Shown here: positions 7,646 through 19,015 of the stretch, piece by piece
How positions within the stretch are numbered: the first letter of the stretch is position 1
How the letters are laid out: each line of letters opens with the position of its first letter
Assembly: GCF_006538365.1 (NCBI RefSeq)
Contig: NZ_BJKN01000002.1
Location: forward strand, 207,276 to 271,275
Origin: Moorella sp. E308F
GTDB taxonomy: Bacteria; Bacillota; DSM-521; Neomoorellales; Neomoorellaceae
DNA: 64,000 nt
Direction: 5' to 3'
Translations under genes and position numbers: made by a program
The notes under the pieces: generated by a model
What the model was told of the DNA's origin: nothing
Databases searched by the model: none
What the model saw: the letters and a program-made list of their open reading frames with translations, nothing else

Positions 7646-9736
7646 TTGGCCCATACGCTGGTTATCGTGGAATCGCCGGCCAAGGCCAAGACCATTGGCA
7701 AATTCCTGGGGCGGAACTATACCATTAAATCATCCATGGGGCATATCCGCGATTTACCCAAGAGCCAGTTTGGCGTCGACGTCGAGCACGGTTTTGAGCC
7801 CCACTATATCACCATCCGGGGTAAAGGGGCGATTGTCAAGGAACTGCGGGCCGCTGCGCAGAAATCCCAGCGCGTTTTACTGGCTACGGACCCGGACCGG
7901 GAAGGGGAGGCCATTGCCTGGCACCTGCAGCATCTTCTTGAGCTGCCTCCCGGGCCTGTACGCATCGAGTTCAACGAGATAACTCGCAACGCCGTCCAGG
8001 AAGCTATAAAAAAGCCCCGGGAGATTGATCAAAACCGGGTCGATGCCCAGCAGGCCCGGCGGGTGCTGGACCGTGTCGTGGGGTACCGTTTGAGCCCCCT
8101 CCTGTGGCGCAAGGTACGTAAAGGTTTAAGTGCCGGCCGGGTGCAGTCGGTAGCCGTGCGCTTGATTGTCGACCGGGAAAGGGAAATCGAAGCCTTCCAG
8201 CCGGAAGAATACTGGAGCCTGACAGCCTGGTTGCTGGCCGGCGGTGACGGCGAGGCTTTCCCAGCGAAACTCTTTAAGTATGCCGGTGAGGAGCCGAAGA
8301 TTAAAAATGAAGGCGAAATGCAGGCCATCCTGGCAGCCCTGGAAGGGGCTAGCTATGTCGTAACTGAGGTCAAGCAGCGGGAACGGCGCAAGAACCCGGC
8401 GCCTCCCTTCACCACCAGTACCCTGCAGCAGGAGGCTTCTCGCAAACTGAATTTCACCGCCAGGCGAACCATGCAGGTGGCCCAGCAGCTCTACGAGGGG
8501 ATTGACCTGGGTGGCAGTGAAGGTCCTGTCGGCCTGATAACCTATATCCGTACCGATTCCACCCGTATTGCCAGCGTCGCCCAGCTGGAAGCCCGGGACT
8601 TTCTCATGGAGCGCTTTGGCCCCGAGTATGTCCCGGAGGACTTAAGGCAGTTTAAAGGCCGTAAGGATATCCAGGATGCCCACGAAGCCATCCGGCCCAC
8701 TTCCGTCTGGCGGGAACCAGAAGCCTTGAAAAATGTCCTGACCCGGGACCAGTTCCGCCTCTACAATCTAATCTGGGAGCGCTTTGTGGCCAGCCAGATG
8801 CAGGCTGCCGTAATGGATACCATGACAGTGAAAATTAGCGCCGGTCCTTGCCTTTTCCGCGCTACCGGTTCGGTAGTTAAGTTTCCGGGATACTTACGGG
8901 TTTACCAGGAAGGTAGCGACGGTGAAGGTAAAGAGCAGGAACAAAGGCTGCCCGCCCTGGCAACCGGCGAGGTTTTAAAACTCCAATCCCTGGAACCCAA
9001 ACAGCACTTTACCCAACCGCCGCCGCGTTATACCGAGGCCACCCTGGTGAAAACGTTGGAAGAGTTGGGTATCGGCCGGCCCAGTACCTATGCCCCGACC
9101 ATTGAAACCATCCTGGAGCGCGGTTATGTGGTCAGGGAGCAAAAACAGTTTATCCCCACGGAATTGGGCCGGGTGGTGGTGGATCTCCTGAAGGAGCATT
9201 TTCCTGATATTATTGACGTCGAATTTACAGCCCAGATGGAACAGCAGCTGGACGAGATTGAAGCCGGAAAATTATCCTGGCGCCAGGTAGTAGCCGAATT
9301 TTACGAGCCCTTCAGCCGGGTCCTGGAACGAGCCGAAAGGGAAATCGACACCATAGAGCTCCCGGAAGAAGTCAGCGAAGAAAAATGTGAACTTTGCGGC
9401 CGCAACCTGGTTATCAAGACGGGCCGCTTCGGCAAATTTTTGGCCTGTCCCGGCTTTCCCGAGTGCCGCTTTACCAAGCCCTTGCTGGAGACCATCGGTG
9501 TTAATTGCCCCCGGTGCGGGGGAGAAATTGTGGCCCGGCGCACGAAAAGGGGGCGCAAATTTTACGGCTGCCAGAACTACCCGGAGTGCAATTACGTTTC
9601 CTGGGATAAACCCACTAACCGGAACTGCCCCCGCTGCGGGACCCGCCTGGTGGAAAAGGCTTCCCGCCAGGGGGTACGCCTGCTTTGCCCCAGCAAGGAA
9701 TGCGGCTATGAAGAAAAGATCCAGCAGGCTAAATAG
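7646..9736 (+). CDS. topA: DNA topoisomerase I
   Basis: This type IA enzyme relaxes negative supercoils. The 696-residue protein has an N-terminal Toprim domain (VIVESPAKAKTIGKF, TDPDREGEA at 81-89), and the catalytic tyrosine is Tyr300 in LITYIRTDSTRI. Three C-terminal C4 zinc fingers follow (CELCGRN with CPGFPEC; CPRCGGE with CQNYPEC; CPRCGTR with CPSKEC). The start is a TTG behind AGGGGGGAAAA. It is the second gene of the dprA-topA-trmFO run, and trmFO begins 21 bp downstream. Confidence 0.97.
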   Translation: MAHTLVIVESPAKAKTIGKFLGRNYTIKSSMGHIRDLPKSQFGVDVEHGFEPHYITIRGKGAIVKELRAAAQKSQRVLLATDPDREGEAIAWHLQHLLELPPGPVRIEFNEITRNAVQEAIKKPREIDQNRVDAQQARRVLDRVVGYRLSPLLWRKVRKGLSAGRVQSVAVRLIVDREREIEAFQPEEYWSLTAWLLAGGDGEAFPAKLFKYAGEEPKIKNEGEMQAILAALEGASYVVTEVKQRERRKNPAPPFTTSTLQQEASRKLNFTARRTMQVAQQLYEGIDLGGSEGPVGLITYIRTDSTRIASVAQLEARDFLMERFGPEYVPEDLRQFKGRKDIQDAHEAIRPTSVWREPEALKNVLTRDQFRLYNLIWERFVASQMQAAVMDTMTVKISAGPCLFRATGSVVKFPGYLRVYQEGSDGEGKEQEQRLPALATGEVLKLQSLEPKQHFTQPPPRYTEATLVKTLEELGIGRPSTYAPTIETILERGYVVREQKQFIPTELGRVVVDLLKEHFPDIIDVEFTAQMEQQLDEIEAGKLSWRQVVAEFYEPFSRVLERAEREIDTIELPEEVSEEKCELCGRNLVIKTGRFGKFLACPGFPECRFTKPLLETIGVNCPRCGGEIVARRTKRGRKFYGCQNYPECNYVSWDKPTNRNCPRCGTRLVEKASRQGVRLLCPSKECGYEEKIQQAK

Positions 9737-9757
9737 TTTGTTTACGGAGGCGATAAG

Positions 9758-11071
9758 TTGCCGGAAAAGCTGATCATTATTGGCGGCGGCCTGGCCGGCA
9801 GCGAGGCCGCCTGGCAGGCGGCCCGGCGGGGAATTAAAGTCGAGCTGTGGGAGATGCGGCCGGGTAAGATGACGCCGGCCCACCGTACCGGTTATCTGGC
9901 CGAGCTGGTCTGCTCCAATTCTTTGCGGGCCGATACCCTGGAGAACGCGGCTGGCCTGTTAAAGGCGGAGATGCGCCTGGCCCGTTCCCTCATTATGGCC
10001 GTAGCTGAGGAATGCCGCGTGCCGGCCGGCAAAGCCCTGGCCGTAGACCGGGAGGAGTTTGCCGCCCGGGTGACTGCGGCCCTGGAGGCGGAAGAACGGA
10101 TTACCATTATCCGGGAGGAAGCCCGGGCCATACCCGTACAGGGCCCGGTGATCATTGCCACCGGACCGTTAACTTCACCGGCTCTGGCCGAAAGCCTTAA
10201 AGGTTTAACCGGCGCCGAGTATCTATACTTTTACGATGCGGCGGCACCCATTGTTACTGCCGAATCTTTAAATTACAGCCGTATTTTCAAGGCCTCCCGC
10301 TACGGGCGGGGGGAGGAAGACTACCTCAACTGTCCTTTGAATGAAGAGGAGTACCGGCGCTTTTACGAGGCCTTAATTACGGCCGAACGTCACCCCCGGC
10401 ATGAATTTGAGCCCGAGGTAGTTTTTGAAGGGTGCATGCCGGTGGAAGTCATGGCCAGACGAGGACCGGATACCCTGCGCTTCGGCCCCATGCGCCCGGT
10501 GGGGCTTATAGACCCGGCTACCGGGAAGGAGCCCTATGCCGTGGTGCAGCTGCGGCGGGATAACCTGGCCGGTACCCTGTATAACCTGGTGGGTTTCCAG
10601 ACGAGCCTCAAGTGGGGAGAACAGGAACGGGTCTTTCGCCTTATCCCCGGCCTGGAAGAGGCGGAGTTTGTCCGTTTTGGCGTCATGCACCGCAACACAT
10701 ATATTAATTCGCCCCGGGTGCTTAAACCTACCCTGCAGTTAAAAGAACACCCGCAGGTTTTCCTGGCCGGCCAGCTAACCGGCGTGGAAGGTTACATTGA
10801 GTCCGCCGCCAGCGGCCTGGTGGCGGGGGTCAATGCGGCGCGTTTAATCAAGGGCCAGGAACCCCTTACCCTGCCGCCGGCTACGGCCCACGGTGCCCTT
10901 CTTCATTATATTACTGATCCCACCCATACCCCCTTGCAGCCCATGCATATTAATTTTGGCCTGCTGCCGCCCCTGGAGCGCCGGGTGAAGGCCCGGGAGG
11001 TGCGTAATCGGGCTTTAGCAGAGCGGGCTTTGGAAATATGGTTCAGCCTCGGTGAATTTTCCGGCAATTGA
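9758..11071 (+). CDS. trmFO: Folate/FAD-dependent tRNA (uracil-54-C5)-methyltransferase
   Basis: TrmFO makes ribothymidine 54 in the tRNA T-loop, using methylene-tetrahydrofolate as carbon donor and FAD as reductant. The 437-residue protein begins with the FAD-binding motif [14 protein letters not shown] and carries the family stretches [39 protein letters not shown] and [16 protein letters not shown]. The folate source suits an acetogen with high one-carbon flux, though that link is inference. TTG start behind ACGGAGG at proper spacing. It lies between topA and xerC, as in Bacillus. Confidence 0.97.
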   Translation: MPEKLIIIGGGLAGSEAAWQAARRGIKVELWEMRPGKMTPAHRTGYLAELVCSNSLRADTLENAAGLLKAEMRLARSLIMAVAEECRVPAGKALAVDREEFAARVTAALEAEERITIIREEARAIPVQGPVIIATGPLTSPALAESLKGLTGAEYLYFYDAAAPIVTAESLNYSRIFKASRYGRGEEDYLNCPLNEEEYRRFYEALITAERHPRHEFEPEVVFEGCMPVEVMARRGPDTLRFGPMRPVGLIDPATGKEPYAVVQLRRDNLAGTLYNLVGFQTSLKWGEQERVFRLIPGLEEAEFVRFGVMHRNTYINSPRVLKPTLQLKEHPQVFLAGQLTGVEGYIESAASGLVAGVNAARLIKGQEPLTLPPATAHGALLHYITDPTHTPLQPMHINFGLLPPLERRVKAREVRNRALAERALEIWFSLGEFSGN

Positions 11072-11124
11072 CTTGCACTATATAAGTGAATATGTTAGCA
11101 TATATAGGGTTCGGGAGTGAGGGT

Positions 11125-12054
11125 ATGATCGGTACTGCCTTTCAAGAAGGGCTGGAAGGGTTTATCTTATACCTGGAAGGTGAAAAGCAGGCCTCTCCCT
11201 GTACCGTTACCGCCTACCGGGCCGACATCGAGCAATTTGCTGCCTTTGTGTACGAGCGCCGGGGCCCGGGTGCCGGGCCGGGCGACGTTGATACCTGGCT
11301 GGTGCGCCGTTTTTTAGGATGGCTGAACCAATTGGGCCGGGAAAAGAGCAGCATGAACCGTAAGCTGGCTGCTTTACGGTCCTTTTATCGCTTCTTGCTC
11401 CGGGAGGGAAAGGTGGAGAGCAGTCCGGCGGCCCTGCTGGCAGGACCGCGCCGGGAAAAGCGTTTACCACGTTTTTTAAGCTATGCCGAGGTGGAAAAAC
11501 TACTGGCCATACCGGCTGCTACCCCGCTGGGGTTACGGGACCGGGCCATGCTGGAAACCCTGTATGCTTCTGGCATAAGGGTGAGTGAGCTGGTCGGCCT
11601 GGACCAGGAAAACCTTGACCTGGAGGCCGGTTATGCCCGGGTTCTGGGCAAGGGACGGCGGGAAAGGATCGTCCCCCTGGGTGACCAGGCTGTTAGAGCC
11701 TTACGGGATTACCTGGCCCGGGGCCGGCCGGCGCTGGCCGCCCGTCGCAACCCGCCGGAAGCAAAAGCTTTGTACCTCAACCACCTGGGCGGCCGTCTGA
11801 CCGTGCGGGGCGTGCGAGAGCGGTTGAACCACTACGTCGAGAAGGCGGCATTAAGGAGTGGTATCTCCCCCCATACCCTGCGCCACTGTTTTGCCACCCA
11901 TATGCTGGAGCGGGGGGCGGATCTTAGGGTAGTTCAGGAACTCCTGGGTCATGTTAACCTTTCAACCACCCAGATCTATACCCATCTCAGCCAGGCCAGG
12001 TTACGAGAAGTATACCAGCAGGCCCACCCCAGGGCTAAAAGAAGTGAGGGGTAG
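11125..12054 (+). CDS. xerC: Tyrosine recombinase XerC (CodV-like)
   Basis: This site-specific recombinase probably resolves chromosome dimers at dif. The 309-residue protein has an N-terminal SAM-like DNA-binding domain and a C-terminal catalytic domain. Catalytic residues are visible in ASGIRVSEL (Arg), [11 protein letters not shown] (Lys region), [10 protein letters not shown] (His-x-x-Arg), [15 protein letters not shown] (His, and the nucleophile Tyr in QIYTH). ATG 11125 follows GGGAGTGAGGG; earlier in-frame ATGs at 11086 and 11092 have no SD. The position before hslV matches the codV-clpQ-clpY-codY operon of Bacillus subtilis. Confidence 0.92.
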   Translation: MIGTAFQEGLEGFILYLEGEKQASPCTVTAYRADIEQFAAFVYERRGPGAGPGDVDTWLVRRFLGWLNQLGREKSSMNRKLAALRSFYRFLLREGKVESSPAALLAGPRREKRLPRFLSYAEVEKLLAIPAATPLGLRDRAMLETLYASGIRVSELVGLDQENLDLEAGYARVLGKGRRERIVPLGDQAVRALRDYLARGRPALAARRNPPEAKALYLNHLGGRLTVRGVRERLNHYVEKAALRSGISPHTLRHCFATHMLERGADLRVVQELLGHVNLSTTQIYTHLSQARLREVYQQAHPRAKRSEG

Positions 12055-12059
12055 AACCT

Positions 12060-12584
12060 GTGCAAGGTACAACGGTAATAGCCGTACGCCATAAAGGCAA
12101 GGTGGCCGTAGCTGGCGACGGCCAGGTGACCTTTGGCCATACCATTATGAAGCATAAAGCCCGTAAAGTACGCCGTTTATACCAAAATAAAGTCCTGGCC
12201 GGCTTTGCCGGCAGTGTAGCCGACGCCTTTACCCTCTTTGAAAAGTTTGAGGCCAAACTGGAGGAATACCACGGTAACCTCCAGCGGGCTGCCGTAGAGC
12301 TGGGGAAAGAATGGCGTACGGACAGGTTTTTACGGCGCCTGGAAGCCCTGCTGGTGGTGGCCGACCGGGATCATCTTTTGGTAATTTCAGGTAACGGTGA
12401 AATAGTTGAACCCGATGACGGCATCGCCGCCATCGGCTCCGGCGGTCCCTATGCCCTGGCGGCAGCCCGGGCCTTAGTAAAACATACCGACCTGGAGGCC
12501 GGTGCCATCGTCCGGGAAGCCATGGAGATTGCTGCTTCTATCTGCATCTATACCAACAATAATATTGTGGTAGAAGAACTCTAA
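12060..12584 (+). CDS. hslV: ATP-dependent protease proteolytic subunit HslV (ClpQ)
   Basis: HslV is the N-terminal-nucleophile peptidase of the HslUV protease. The 174-residue protein reads [20 protein letters not shown]. The mature catalytic residue is probably the first Thr of TTVIAVR, so a short MQG propeptide would be removed. DGQVTFG and [14 protein letters not shown] are family motifs. The GTG start lies 3 bp after the xerC stop codon. The ATPase partner hslU follows after 22 bp, so the pair is probably translated together. Confidence 0.95.
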   Translation: MQGTTVIAVRHKGKVAVAGDGQVTFGHTIMKHKARKVRRLYQNKVLAGFAGSVADAFTLFEKFEAKLEEYHGNLQRAAVELGKEWRTDRFLRRLEALLVVADRDHLLVISGNGEIVEPDDGIAAIGSGGPYALAAARALVKHTDLEAGAIVREAMEIAASICIYTNNNIVVEEL

Positions 12585-12606
12585 TGCCCAAGGGGAGGGG
12601 AAAAGT

Positions 12607-13989
12607 TTGGACCTTACACCCCGGCAGATAGTAGCCGAGTTAGACCGCTATATTGTCGGCCAGGAAGAAGCGAAAAAATGCGTGGCCATCGCCCTGAGGA
12701 ACCGTTACCGCCGGCAGAAACTGGGCCCCGATTTACGCGATGAAGTCCTGCCCAAGAATATCATTATGATTGGCCCTACAGGTGTAGGCAAAACCGAGAT
12801 TGCCCGTAGACTAGCGCGCCTGGTAGGGGCGCCTTTCTTAAAGGTAGAAGCTACCCGCTACACGGAAGTTGGTTATGTCGGCCGTGATGTAGAATCCATG
12901 ATCCGGGAACTGGTAGAAAATGCCGTGAGAATGGTTAAAATAGAAAAGCGGGTTGAAGTAGAGGCAAAAGCAGCCAAACTGGCGGAAAAGCGTTTGCTGG
13001 ACCTGATCGCCCCCCGGGTCGGGAAGGAAAGGGGTAGCCGTTCCCCGTGGGAGGTTCTCTTTGGTGGGGGATCGGCCGGCGGGGAAGGGATGGCGACCGA
13101 AGACGAGAATACCGCCGAACAGCGAGCCATCTTCAGGGAAAAATTAAAGCGCCAGGAACTGGAAGACATGATGGTGGAGGTGGAAGTAGAAGATAATGCC
13201 GTCCCGGGGTTTGTTATGGGCGGCCTGGGGCTGGAAGAGCTGGGGATGAACCTCCAGGATATGCTGGGCAGTATGCTCCCCCGGCGCAAGCGCAAGCGCC
13301 TGGTAACGGTGGCGGAAGCCCGGCGGATCCTCACCCAGCAGGAGGCCGATAAACTGATTGATATGGACGAGGTGGCGGCCATAGCTGTCCAGCGCGTGGA
13401 ACAGGATGGGATCATCTTCCTGGATGAGATCGATAAGATAGCCGGGCGGGAAAAAGGGGGTGCCCCTGACGTTTCCCGGGAAGGAGTCCAGCGCGATATT
13501 TTGCCCATTGTGGAAGGTACCACTGTCCAGACCAAGTACGGCCCGGTGAAAACCGACCATATTCTCTTTATTGCCGCCGGGGCCTTCCATGTGGCCAAAC
13601 CCTCAGATCTCATCCCTGAGCTCCAGGGGCGGTTTCCAATCAGGGTAGAACTTAAAAGTTTGAGCCGGGACGACTTCAAACGCATTTTAACCGAACCCCG
13701 AAATTCCCTGTTGCGCCAGTACACGGCACTTCTGGCAGTAGATGGTATAGAACTGCATTTTTCAGATGATGCTATTGCGGAAATTGCCGATATTGCTTAT
13801 ACTGTAAATAATCAGGGCGAAGATATCGGCGCACGCCGGCTGCATACTATCCTGGAAAAGGTTTTGCAGGATCTCCTTTTCCGGGCGCCAGAAGTGGAGG
13901 AACGCAAGATTGTTATCGATGCAACTTATGTCCGGCAACAGCTGGGCGACATAATGCAACATGCCGATTTACAAAGTTATATACTTTAA
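12607..13989 (+). CDS. hslU: ATP-dependent protease ATPase subunit HslU (ClpY)
   Basis: HslU unfolds substrates and feeds them to HslV. The 460-residue AAA+ protein has [12 protein letters not shown] near the N-terminus, Walker [15 protein letters not shown] (about 58-71), an I-domain insertion of charged residues (about 110-240), Walker [13 protein letters not shown] and the sensor region [15 protein letters not shown]. The C-terminus (LQSYIL) resembles the tail that docks into HslV. TTG start behind AGGGGAAAAG. It lies between hslV and codY. Confidence 0.96.
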   Translation: MDLTPRQIVAELDRYIVGQEEAKKCVAIALRNRYRRQKLGPDLRDEVLPKNIIMIGPTGVGKTEIARRLARLVGAPFLKVEATRYTEVGYVGRDVESMIRELVENAVRMVKIEKRVEVEAKAAKLAEKRLLDLIAPRVGKERGSRSPWEVLFGGGSAGGEGMATEDENTAEQRAIFREKLKRQELEDMMVEVEVEDNAVPGFVMGGLGLEELGMNLQDMLGSMLPRRKRKRLVTVAEARRILTQQEADKLIDMDEVAAIAVQRVEQDGIIFLDEIDKIAGREKGGAPDVSREGVQRDILPIVEGTTVQTKYGPVKTDHILFIAAGAFHVAKPSDLIPELQGRFPIRVELKSLSRDDFKRILTEPRNSLLRQYTALLAVDGIELHFSDDAIAEIADIAYTVNNQGEDIGARRLHTILEKVLQDLLFRAPEVEERKIVIDATYVRQQLGDIMQHADLQSYIL

Positions 13990-14006
13990 GGGAAGGAAGA
14001 TGGTTG

Positions 14007-14789
14007 ATGGAAACTTTGTTGGAAAGGTCAAGGAAAATCAACCGCCTGCTGCAGCGGGCGGCCGGTAATCCGGTGGACTTTCAAGAAATGGCCAATGTAA
14101 TGCGTGATGTCCTGGGAGCCAACACTTACATTGTAGGCCGCCATGCCCGCGTCCTGGGATATGCCTTTGTTGAAGGTTTCACCTGCGACATTATGGAAGA
14201 CATTGTCTTCCAGTCCGAGCGTTTTCCGGAACAGTACAATGAACAGCTCCTGCGCATTGACGAAACCCAGGCCAACTTTTGCCAGGTAGGCAACGCCTGC
14301 GTTTTTGACCTGGATAAAAAATGTGTCTTCAACAACAAGCTGACCACGGTCGTGCCTATTGTCGGCGGCGGCCAGCGCCTGGGTACCCTGGTCCTCTCCA
14401 AGTTTAACGTCCGCTTTGATGACGAAGACCTGGTCCTGGCCGAATATGGTGCCACCGTAGTTGGTATGGAGATCTTGCGTTCCAAAACCGACAAAATTGA
14501 GGAAGAAGCCCGCAAACGTGCTGCTGTCCATGTTGCCCTGGCGACCCTGTCTTACTCCGAACTGGAGGCCGTGGAGCACATCTTTGCCGAGCTGGACGGC
14601 GACGAAGGTATTCTGGTGGCCAGTAAGATCGCCGACCGGGCGGGTATAACCCGTTCCGTTATCGTCAACGCCCTGCGGAAATTCGAAAGTGCCGGCGTCA
14701 TCGAATCCAAGTCCCTGGGCATGAAGGGGACCTATATCCGCATCCTCAACGATCACTTGCTGGAGGAGTTAGAAAAGCTTCGCCGTTAA
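14007..14789 (+). CDS. codY: GTP-sensing transcriptional regulator CodY
   Basis: CodY represses nutrient-limitation genes when bound to branched-chain amino acids and GTP. The 260-residue protein has an N-terminal GAF effector domain ([32 protein letters not shown]). The C-terminal winged helix-turn-helix ([29 protein letters not shown]) is nearly invariant in the family. ATG 14007 is chosen with GGGAAGGAAG as SD; a TTG lies three bases earlier. It ends the hslVU operon, and a new promoter for rpsB follows directly. Confidence 0.96.
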   Translation: METLLERSRKINRLLQRAAGNPVDFQEMANVMRDVLGANTYIVGRHARVLGYAFVEGFTCDIMEDIVFQSERFPEQYNEQLLRIDETQANFCQVGNACVFDLDKKCVFNNKLTTVVPIVGGGQRLGTLVLSKFNVRFDDEDLVLAEYGATVVGMEILRSKTDKIEEEARKRAAVHVALATLSYSELEAVEHIFAELDGDEGILVASKIADRAGITRSVIVNALRKFESAGVIESKSLGMKGTYIRILNDHLLEELEKLRR

Positions 14790-14803
14790 ATTGAGAGTAT
14801 GAC

Positions 14804-14833
14804 TTGCCGGGCACCATGGGTTTATGCTATACT
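14804..14833 (+). promoter_or_regulatory. Promoter of rpsB-tsf
   Basis: TTGCCG and TATACT are separated by 18 bp, about 115 bp ahead of the rpsB start. This leaves a long untranslated leader that can fold (see the next entry). Confidence 0.65.
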
Positions 14834-14865
14834 AACCTCTGGTGCTTAATTCCACACGCACCGGA

Positions 14866-14940
14866 AGGTAGGAGAAGTGCCGTTTGCCAAGGTCCTCCTG
14901 ACCTGATGAAGGTAGCGGCGGCTAAAACTACAGGAGGTGC
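14866..14940 (+). promoter_or_regulatory. rpsB leader with alternative SD-masking hairpins
   Basis: CCTCCTG (14894-14900) is perfectly complementary to CAGGAGG (14931-14937), which contains the rpsB SD. This stem can continue as ACCT / AGGT (14901-14904 / 14910-14913). An upstream AGGAG (14870-14874) can instead pair with CTCCT (14895-14899). The two pairings exclude each other, the pattern expected of ribosomal-protein autoregulation, here presumably by S2. This is inferred from sequence only. Confidence 0.5.
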
Positions 14941-14946
14941 AGTTCA

Positions 14947-15657
14947 GTGATTATTTCCATGAAGCAGTTGCTGGAGGCCGGTGTCCACTTCGGCCACCAG
15001 ACGCGGCGCTGGAATCCTAAAATGGCACCGTATATTTTTACGGAGCGCAACGGGATTTATATCATTGACCTCCAGCGCACCGTCAAAAAGATTGAAGAAG
15101 CCTATAATTTCGTCCGGGACCTGGCCCGCGACGGGGGCAAAATCCTTTTTGTGGGCACCAAAAAGCAGGCCCAGGAAGCCGTCAGAGAAGAAGCCGAGCG
15201 CTGTGGCATGTTTTATGTCAACGTACGCTGGCTGGGTGGGACGCTGACCAACTTCCAGACCATCCGCCGGCGCATCGAGCGCTTAAAAGAGCTGGAGCGG
15301 ATGGAAGAAGAAGGCACTTTTGAGGTGCTGCCCAAAAAGGAAGTAGCCCGTTTACGCAGTGAGAAGGAAAAACTGGAGCGTTATCTGGGCGGCATTAAGG
15401 AAATGAAGAACCTGCCTGATGCCCTCTTTATTATCGACCCGCGCAAAGAGCGAATTGCCGTGGCCGAAGGGCGGCGGCTGGGTATACCTATTGTGGCCAT
15501 TGTCGATACCAACTGCGATCCCGATGAAATAGATTACGTTATTCCCGGTAACGACGATGCCATCAGAGCCGTCCGTTTGCTGACCAGTAAAATGGCTGAC
15601 GCCGTTTTAGAGGGCCTGCAGGGCCAGGATCAACCGGAAGAAGTCGTGGGAGAATAA
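14947..15657 (+). CDS. rpsB: 30S ribosomal protein S2
   Basis: S2 joins the small subunit late and holds S1 or its equivalent near the mRNA exit. The 236-residue protein contains the family signatures [48 protein letters not shown] and the C-terminal [13 protein letters not shown]. The start is GTG at 14947, behind an AGGAGGTG SD that can be hidden in a leader hairpin. tsf follows after 116 bp. Confidence 0.97.
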   Translation: MIISMKQLLEAGVHFGHQTRRWNPKMAPYIFTERNGIYIIDLQRTVKKIEEAYNFVRDLARDGGKILFVGTKKQAQEAVREEAERCGMFYVNVRWLGGTLTNFQTIRRRIERLKELERMEEEGTFEVLPKKEVARLRSEKEKLERYLGGIKEMKNLPDALFIIDPRKERIAVAEGRRLGIPIVAIVDTNCDPDEIDYVIPGNDDAIRAVRLLTSKMADAVLEGLQGQDQPEEVVGE

Positions 15658-15665
15658 TATTACTG

Positions 15666-15686
15666 AGCGTAGGTTTTACCTACGCT
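15666..15686 (+). repeat. Hairpin in the rpsB-tsf intergenic region
   Basis: A perfect 8-bp stem (AGCGTAGG / CCTACGCT) with a TTTTA loop begins 9 bp after rpsB. No T-tract follows. It could adjust the S2 to EF-Ts ratio by RNA processing or attenuation. Confidence 0.5.
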
Positions 15687-15703
15687 TACATAGTGTATAC
15701 GTG

Positions 15704-15731
15704 CTGTCAATACCCGGCTGGCTGTTATAGT
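15704..15731 (+). promoter_or_regulatory. Possible promoter for tsf
   Basis: CTGTCA and TATAGT are 16 bp apart, about 42 bp ahead of tsf. The match is moderate, so tsf may have its own transcript besides read-through from rpsB. Confidence 0.35.
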
Positions 15732-15773
15732 TTGTAACCTGCCAGTAAAAGTAAACAGTGGAGGAGTGAAGTT

Positions 15774-17210
<1,437 letters not shown>

Positions 17211-17211
<1 letters not shown>

Positions 17212-17768
17212 TGCTGGAGGAAATTTTAAAAGAAGCCGAGAGCAGAATGCAAAAGGCAGTCGAGAACTTACGCCGCGAGATGGCTTCTATCAGGGCGGGA
17301 CGGGCCAATCCGGCCCTGCTAGAGAAGGTTACCGTTAACTATTATGGTACACCCACCCCCATTAACCAGCTGGCCACGGTTTCCGCCCCGGAAGCCCGGC
17401 TTCTGGTCGTCCAACCCTGGGACCGCAATATCCTGCCGGAAATGGAAAAGGCCATTTTAAAGTCGGACCTGGGGTTGACGCCGGCCAGCGACGGCACCGT
17501 TATTCGCATTGTTATTCCTCAGTTAACAGAAGAGCGGCGTACCGAGCTGGTCAAAATGGTCCGTAAGAAGGCTGAGGAATTCCGGGTACTGGTCCGCAAT
17601 GCCCGCCGGGATGCCAACGACAAGTTAAAAGCTCAGGAGAAAAATAAAGCTGCTTCGGAAGATGAGGTCAAGCGGGCCCAGGACAGGGTCCAGAAGCTAA
17701 CCGATAATTACATCCAGACCATTGATAAGATCCTGGCCAATAAAGAAGCGGAAATTATGGAGGTCTAG
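17211..17768 (+). CDS. frr: Ribosome recycling factor
   Basis: RRF, with EF-G, splits post-termination ribosomes. The 185-residue protein shows the conserved [43 protein letters not shown] and the C-terminal helical bundle ([18 protein letters not shown]). The ATG overlaps the TGA of pyrH, suggesting translational coupling; GGGAGG lies just upstream. Confidence 0.97.
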
Positions 17769-17770
17769 CT

Positions 17771-17980
17771 TTGACCGTACCTGACTGCCTGGGCTTAACC
17801 CTCGCTGAAGCCAAAAGGCTCTTGGCAGCTAGCGGATGGCAGGTGCATAATTACTCCTTTACCGGTCCCCTTCGCCCTTTACCGGGTGAGGAAGAAGAGG
17901 GCCGCGTCGTGCGTTTGCGCCTGGTGGGAGCCGGCCAGGTTGACCTGGTCCTGGCTTATGTAGATACTAACCACCAGTGA
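17771..17980 (+). CDS. Small PASTA-like protein
   Basis: This 69-residue protein begins VPDCLGLTLAEAKRLLAASG, which matches the opening of a PASTA repeat (VPxLxGxxxxEAxxxLxxxG). The remainder is short and acidic, then beta-rich. PASTA modules usually sit outside the cell on serine/threonine kinases or penicillin-binding proteins, but this one has no signal peptide or membrane helix. Its role is unknown. The TTG start is 2 bp after the frr stop, so it is presumably co-expressed with frr and the ferredoxin. Confidence 0.6.
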   Translation: MTVPDCLGLTLAEAKRLLAASGWQVHNYSFTGPLRPLPGEEEEGRVVRLRLVGAGQVDLVLAYVDTNHQ

Positions 17981-17992
17981 AAGGAGGTGTAA

Positions 17993-18169
<177 letters not shown>

Positions 18170-18180
18170 GATGGCGACAA

Positions 18181-18206
18181 TCCCCCTCCTTGAGGGGGTT
18201 TGTTTT
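18181..18206 (+). terminator. Terminator after ferredoxin gene
   Basis: CCCCCTC (18182-18188) pairs with GAGGGGG (18192-18198) over a CTT loop, followed by TTTGTTTT. It ends the pyrH-frr-ferredoxin unit, 30 bp before uppS. Confidence 0.9.
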
Positions 18207-18235
18207 ATAGGCTGCTAGCATTAGGGGGGAAACTG

Positions 18236-19012
18236 GTGGCTGGTTTCCTGACCAGATGGCTCCGCCCCGGACCAACCAAGGCAACGAAGGATACGGAACT
18301 CGAACCAGGCAAGCTACCGCGCCATGTAGCCATTATCATGGACGGCAATGGTCGCTGGGCCAGGAAGAGGGGCCTGCCCCGGGCGGCCGGCCACCGGGCG
18401 GGGGTCGAGGCTTTACGCGATATTGTCCGAGCTTGCGTTGATTGGGGCATTGCCATCCTTACAGTATATGCTTTTTCTACAGAAAACTGGAAAAGACCCC
18501 GGGAAGAAGTGGAAGCGTTAATGAACCTCCTGGTCGAATACATGCACCGGGAGTTACCCGAATTAAAGAAAGAAGGGGTCCAGGTGCGGGCCATTGGCCG
18601 CCTGGAAGCCCTGCCATTAGCGGCCCGGCAAGAACTGGCCCGAGCCCGCCGGGAAACGGCCGGCAACAACCGGCTCATCCTCAACCTGGCCCTCAACTAT
18701 GGCGGTCGGGCCGAACTGGTGGATGCCTGCCGGCAGATTACCCGCGAAGTTTTGGCCGGTAAACTCCGTCCCGAGGATATAGACGAAGGGGTGCTTAAAG
18801 GTGCCATTTATACCGGAGACCTGCCCGACCCCGATCTCTTAATTCGCCCTTCCGGGGAAATGCGCCTCAGCAACTTTTTGCTCTGGCAGCTGGCCTATAC
18901 CGAACTATGGTTTACTGATGTCTGCTGGCCTGATTTCCGGCGGGAAAATTTACGCCAGGCCCTGCTGGCTTACCAGCAGCGGGAAAGGCGTTTCGGCGGC
19001 CTAAAAAATTGA
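18236..19012 (+). CDS. uppS: Undecaprenyl diphosphate synthase
   Basis: This cis-prenyltransferase makes the C55 lipid carrier for peptidoglycan. The protein of about 258 residues shows IIMDGNGRWARKRGLPRAAGH with the catalytic Asp, VYAFSTENWKRP, and the C-terminal RPSGEMRLSNFLLWQ, AYTELWFTD. GTG 18236 is chosen because AGGGGGGAAA precedes it; the more upstream TTG at 18200 lies inside the terminator tail. cdsA begins 3 bp downstream. Confidence 0.95.
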   Translation: MAGFLTRWLRPGPTKATKDTELEPGKLPRHVAIIMDGNGRWARKRGLPRAAGHRAGVEALRDIVRACVDWGIAILTVYAFSTENWKRPREEVEALMNLLVEYMHRELPELKKEGVQVRAIGRLEALPLAARQELARARRETAGNNRLILNLALNYGGRAELVDACRQITREVLAGKLRPEDIDEGVLKGAIYTGDLPDPDLLIRPSGEMRLSNFLLWQLAYTELWFTDVCWPDFRRENLRQALLAYQQRERRFGGLKN

Positions 19013-19015
19013 CCC

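Noticed and set aside
12873-13724. 283-codon minus-strand frame inside hslU
   Set aside because: Shadow of a conserved gene; Ser/Arg-rich translation with no family features.
14028-14756. 242-codon minus-strand frame inside codY
   Set aside because: Antisense shadow of codY, no SD or recognisable domain.
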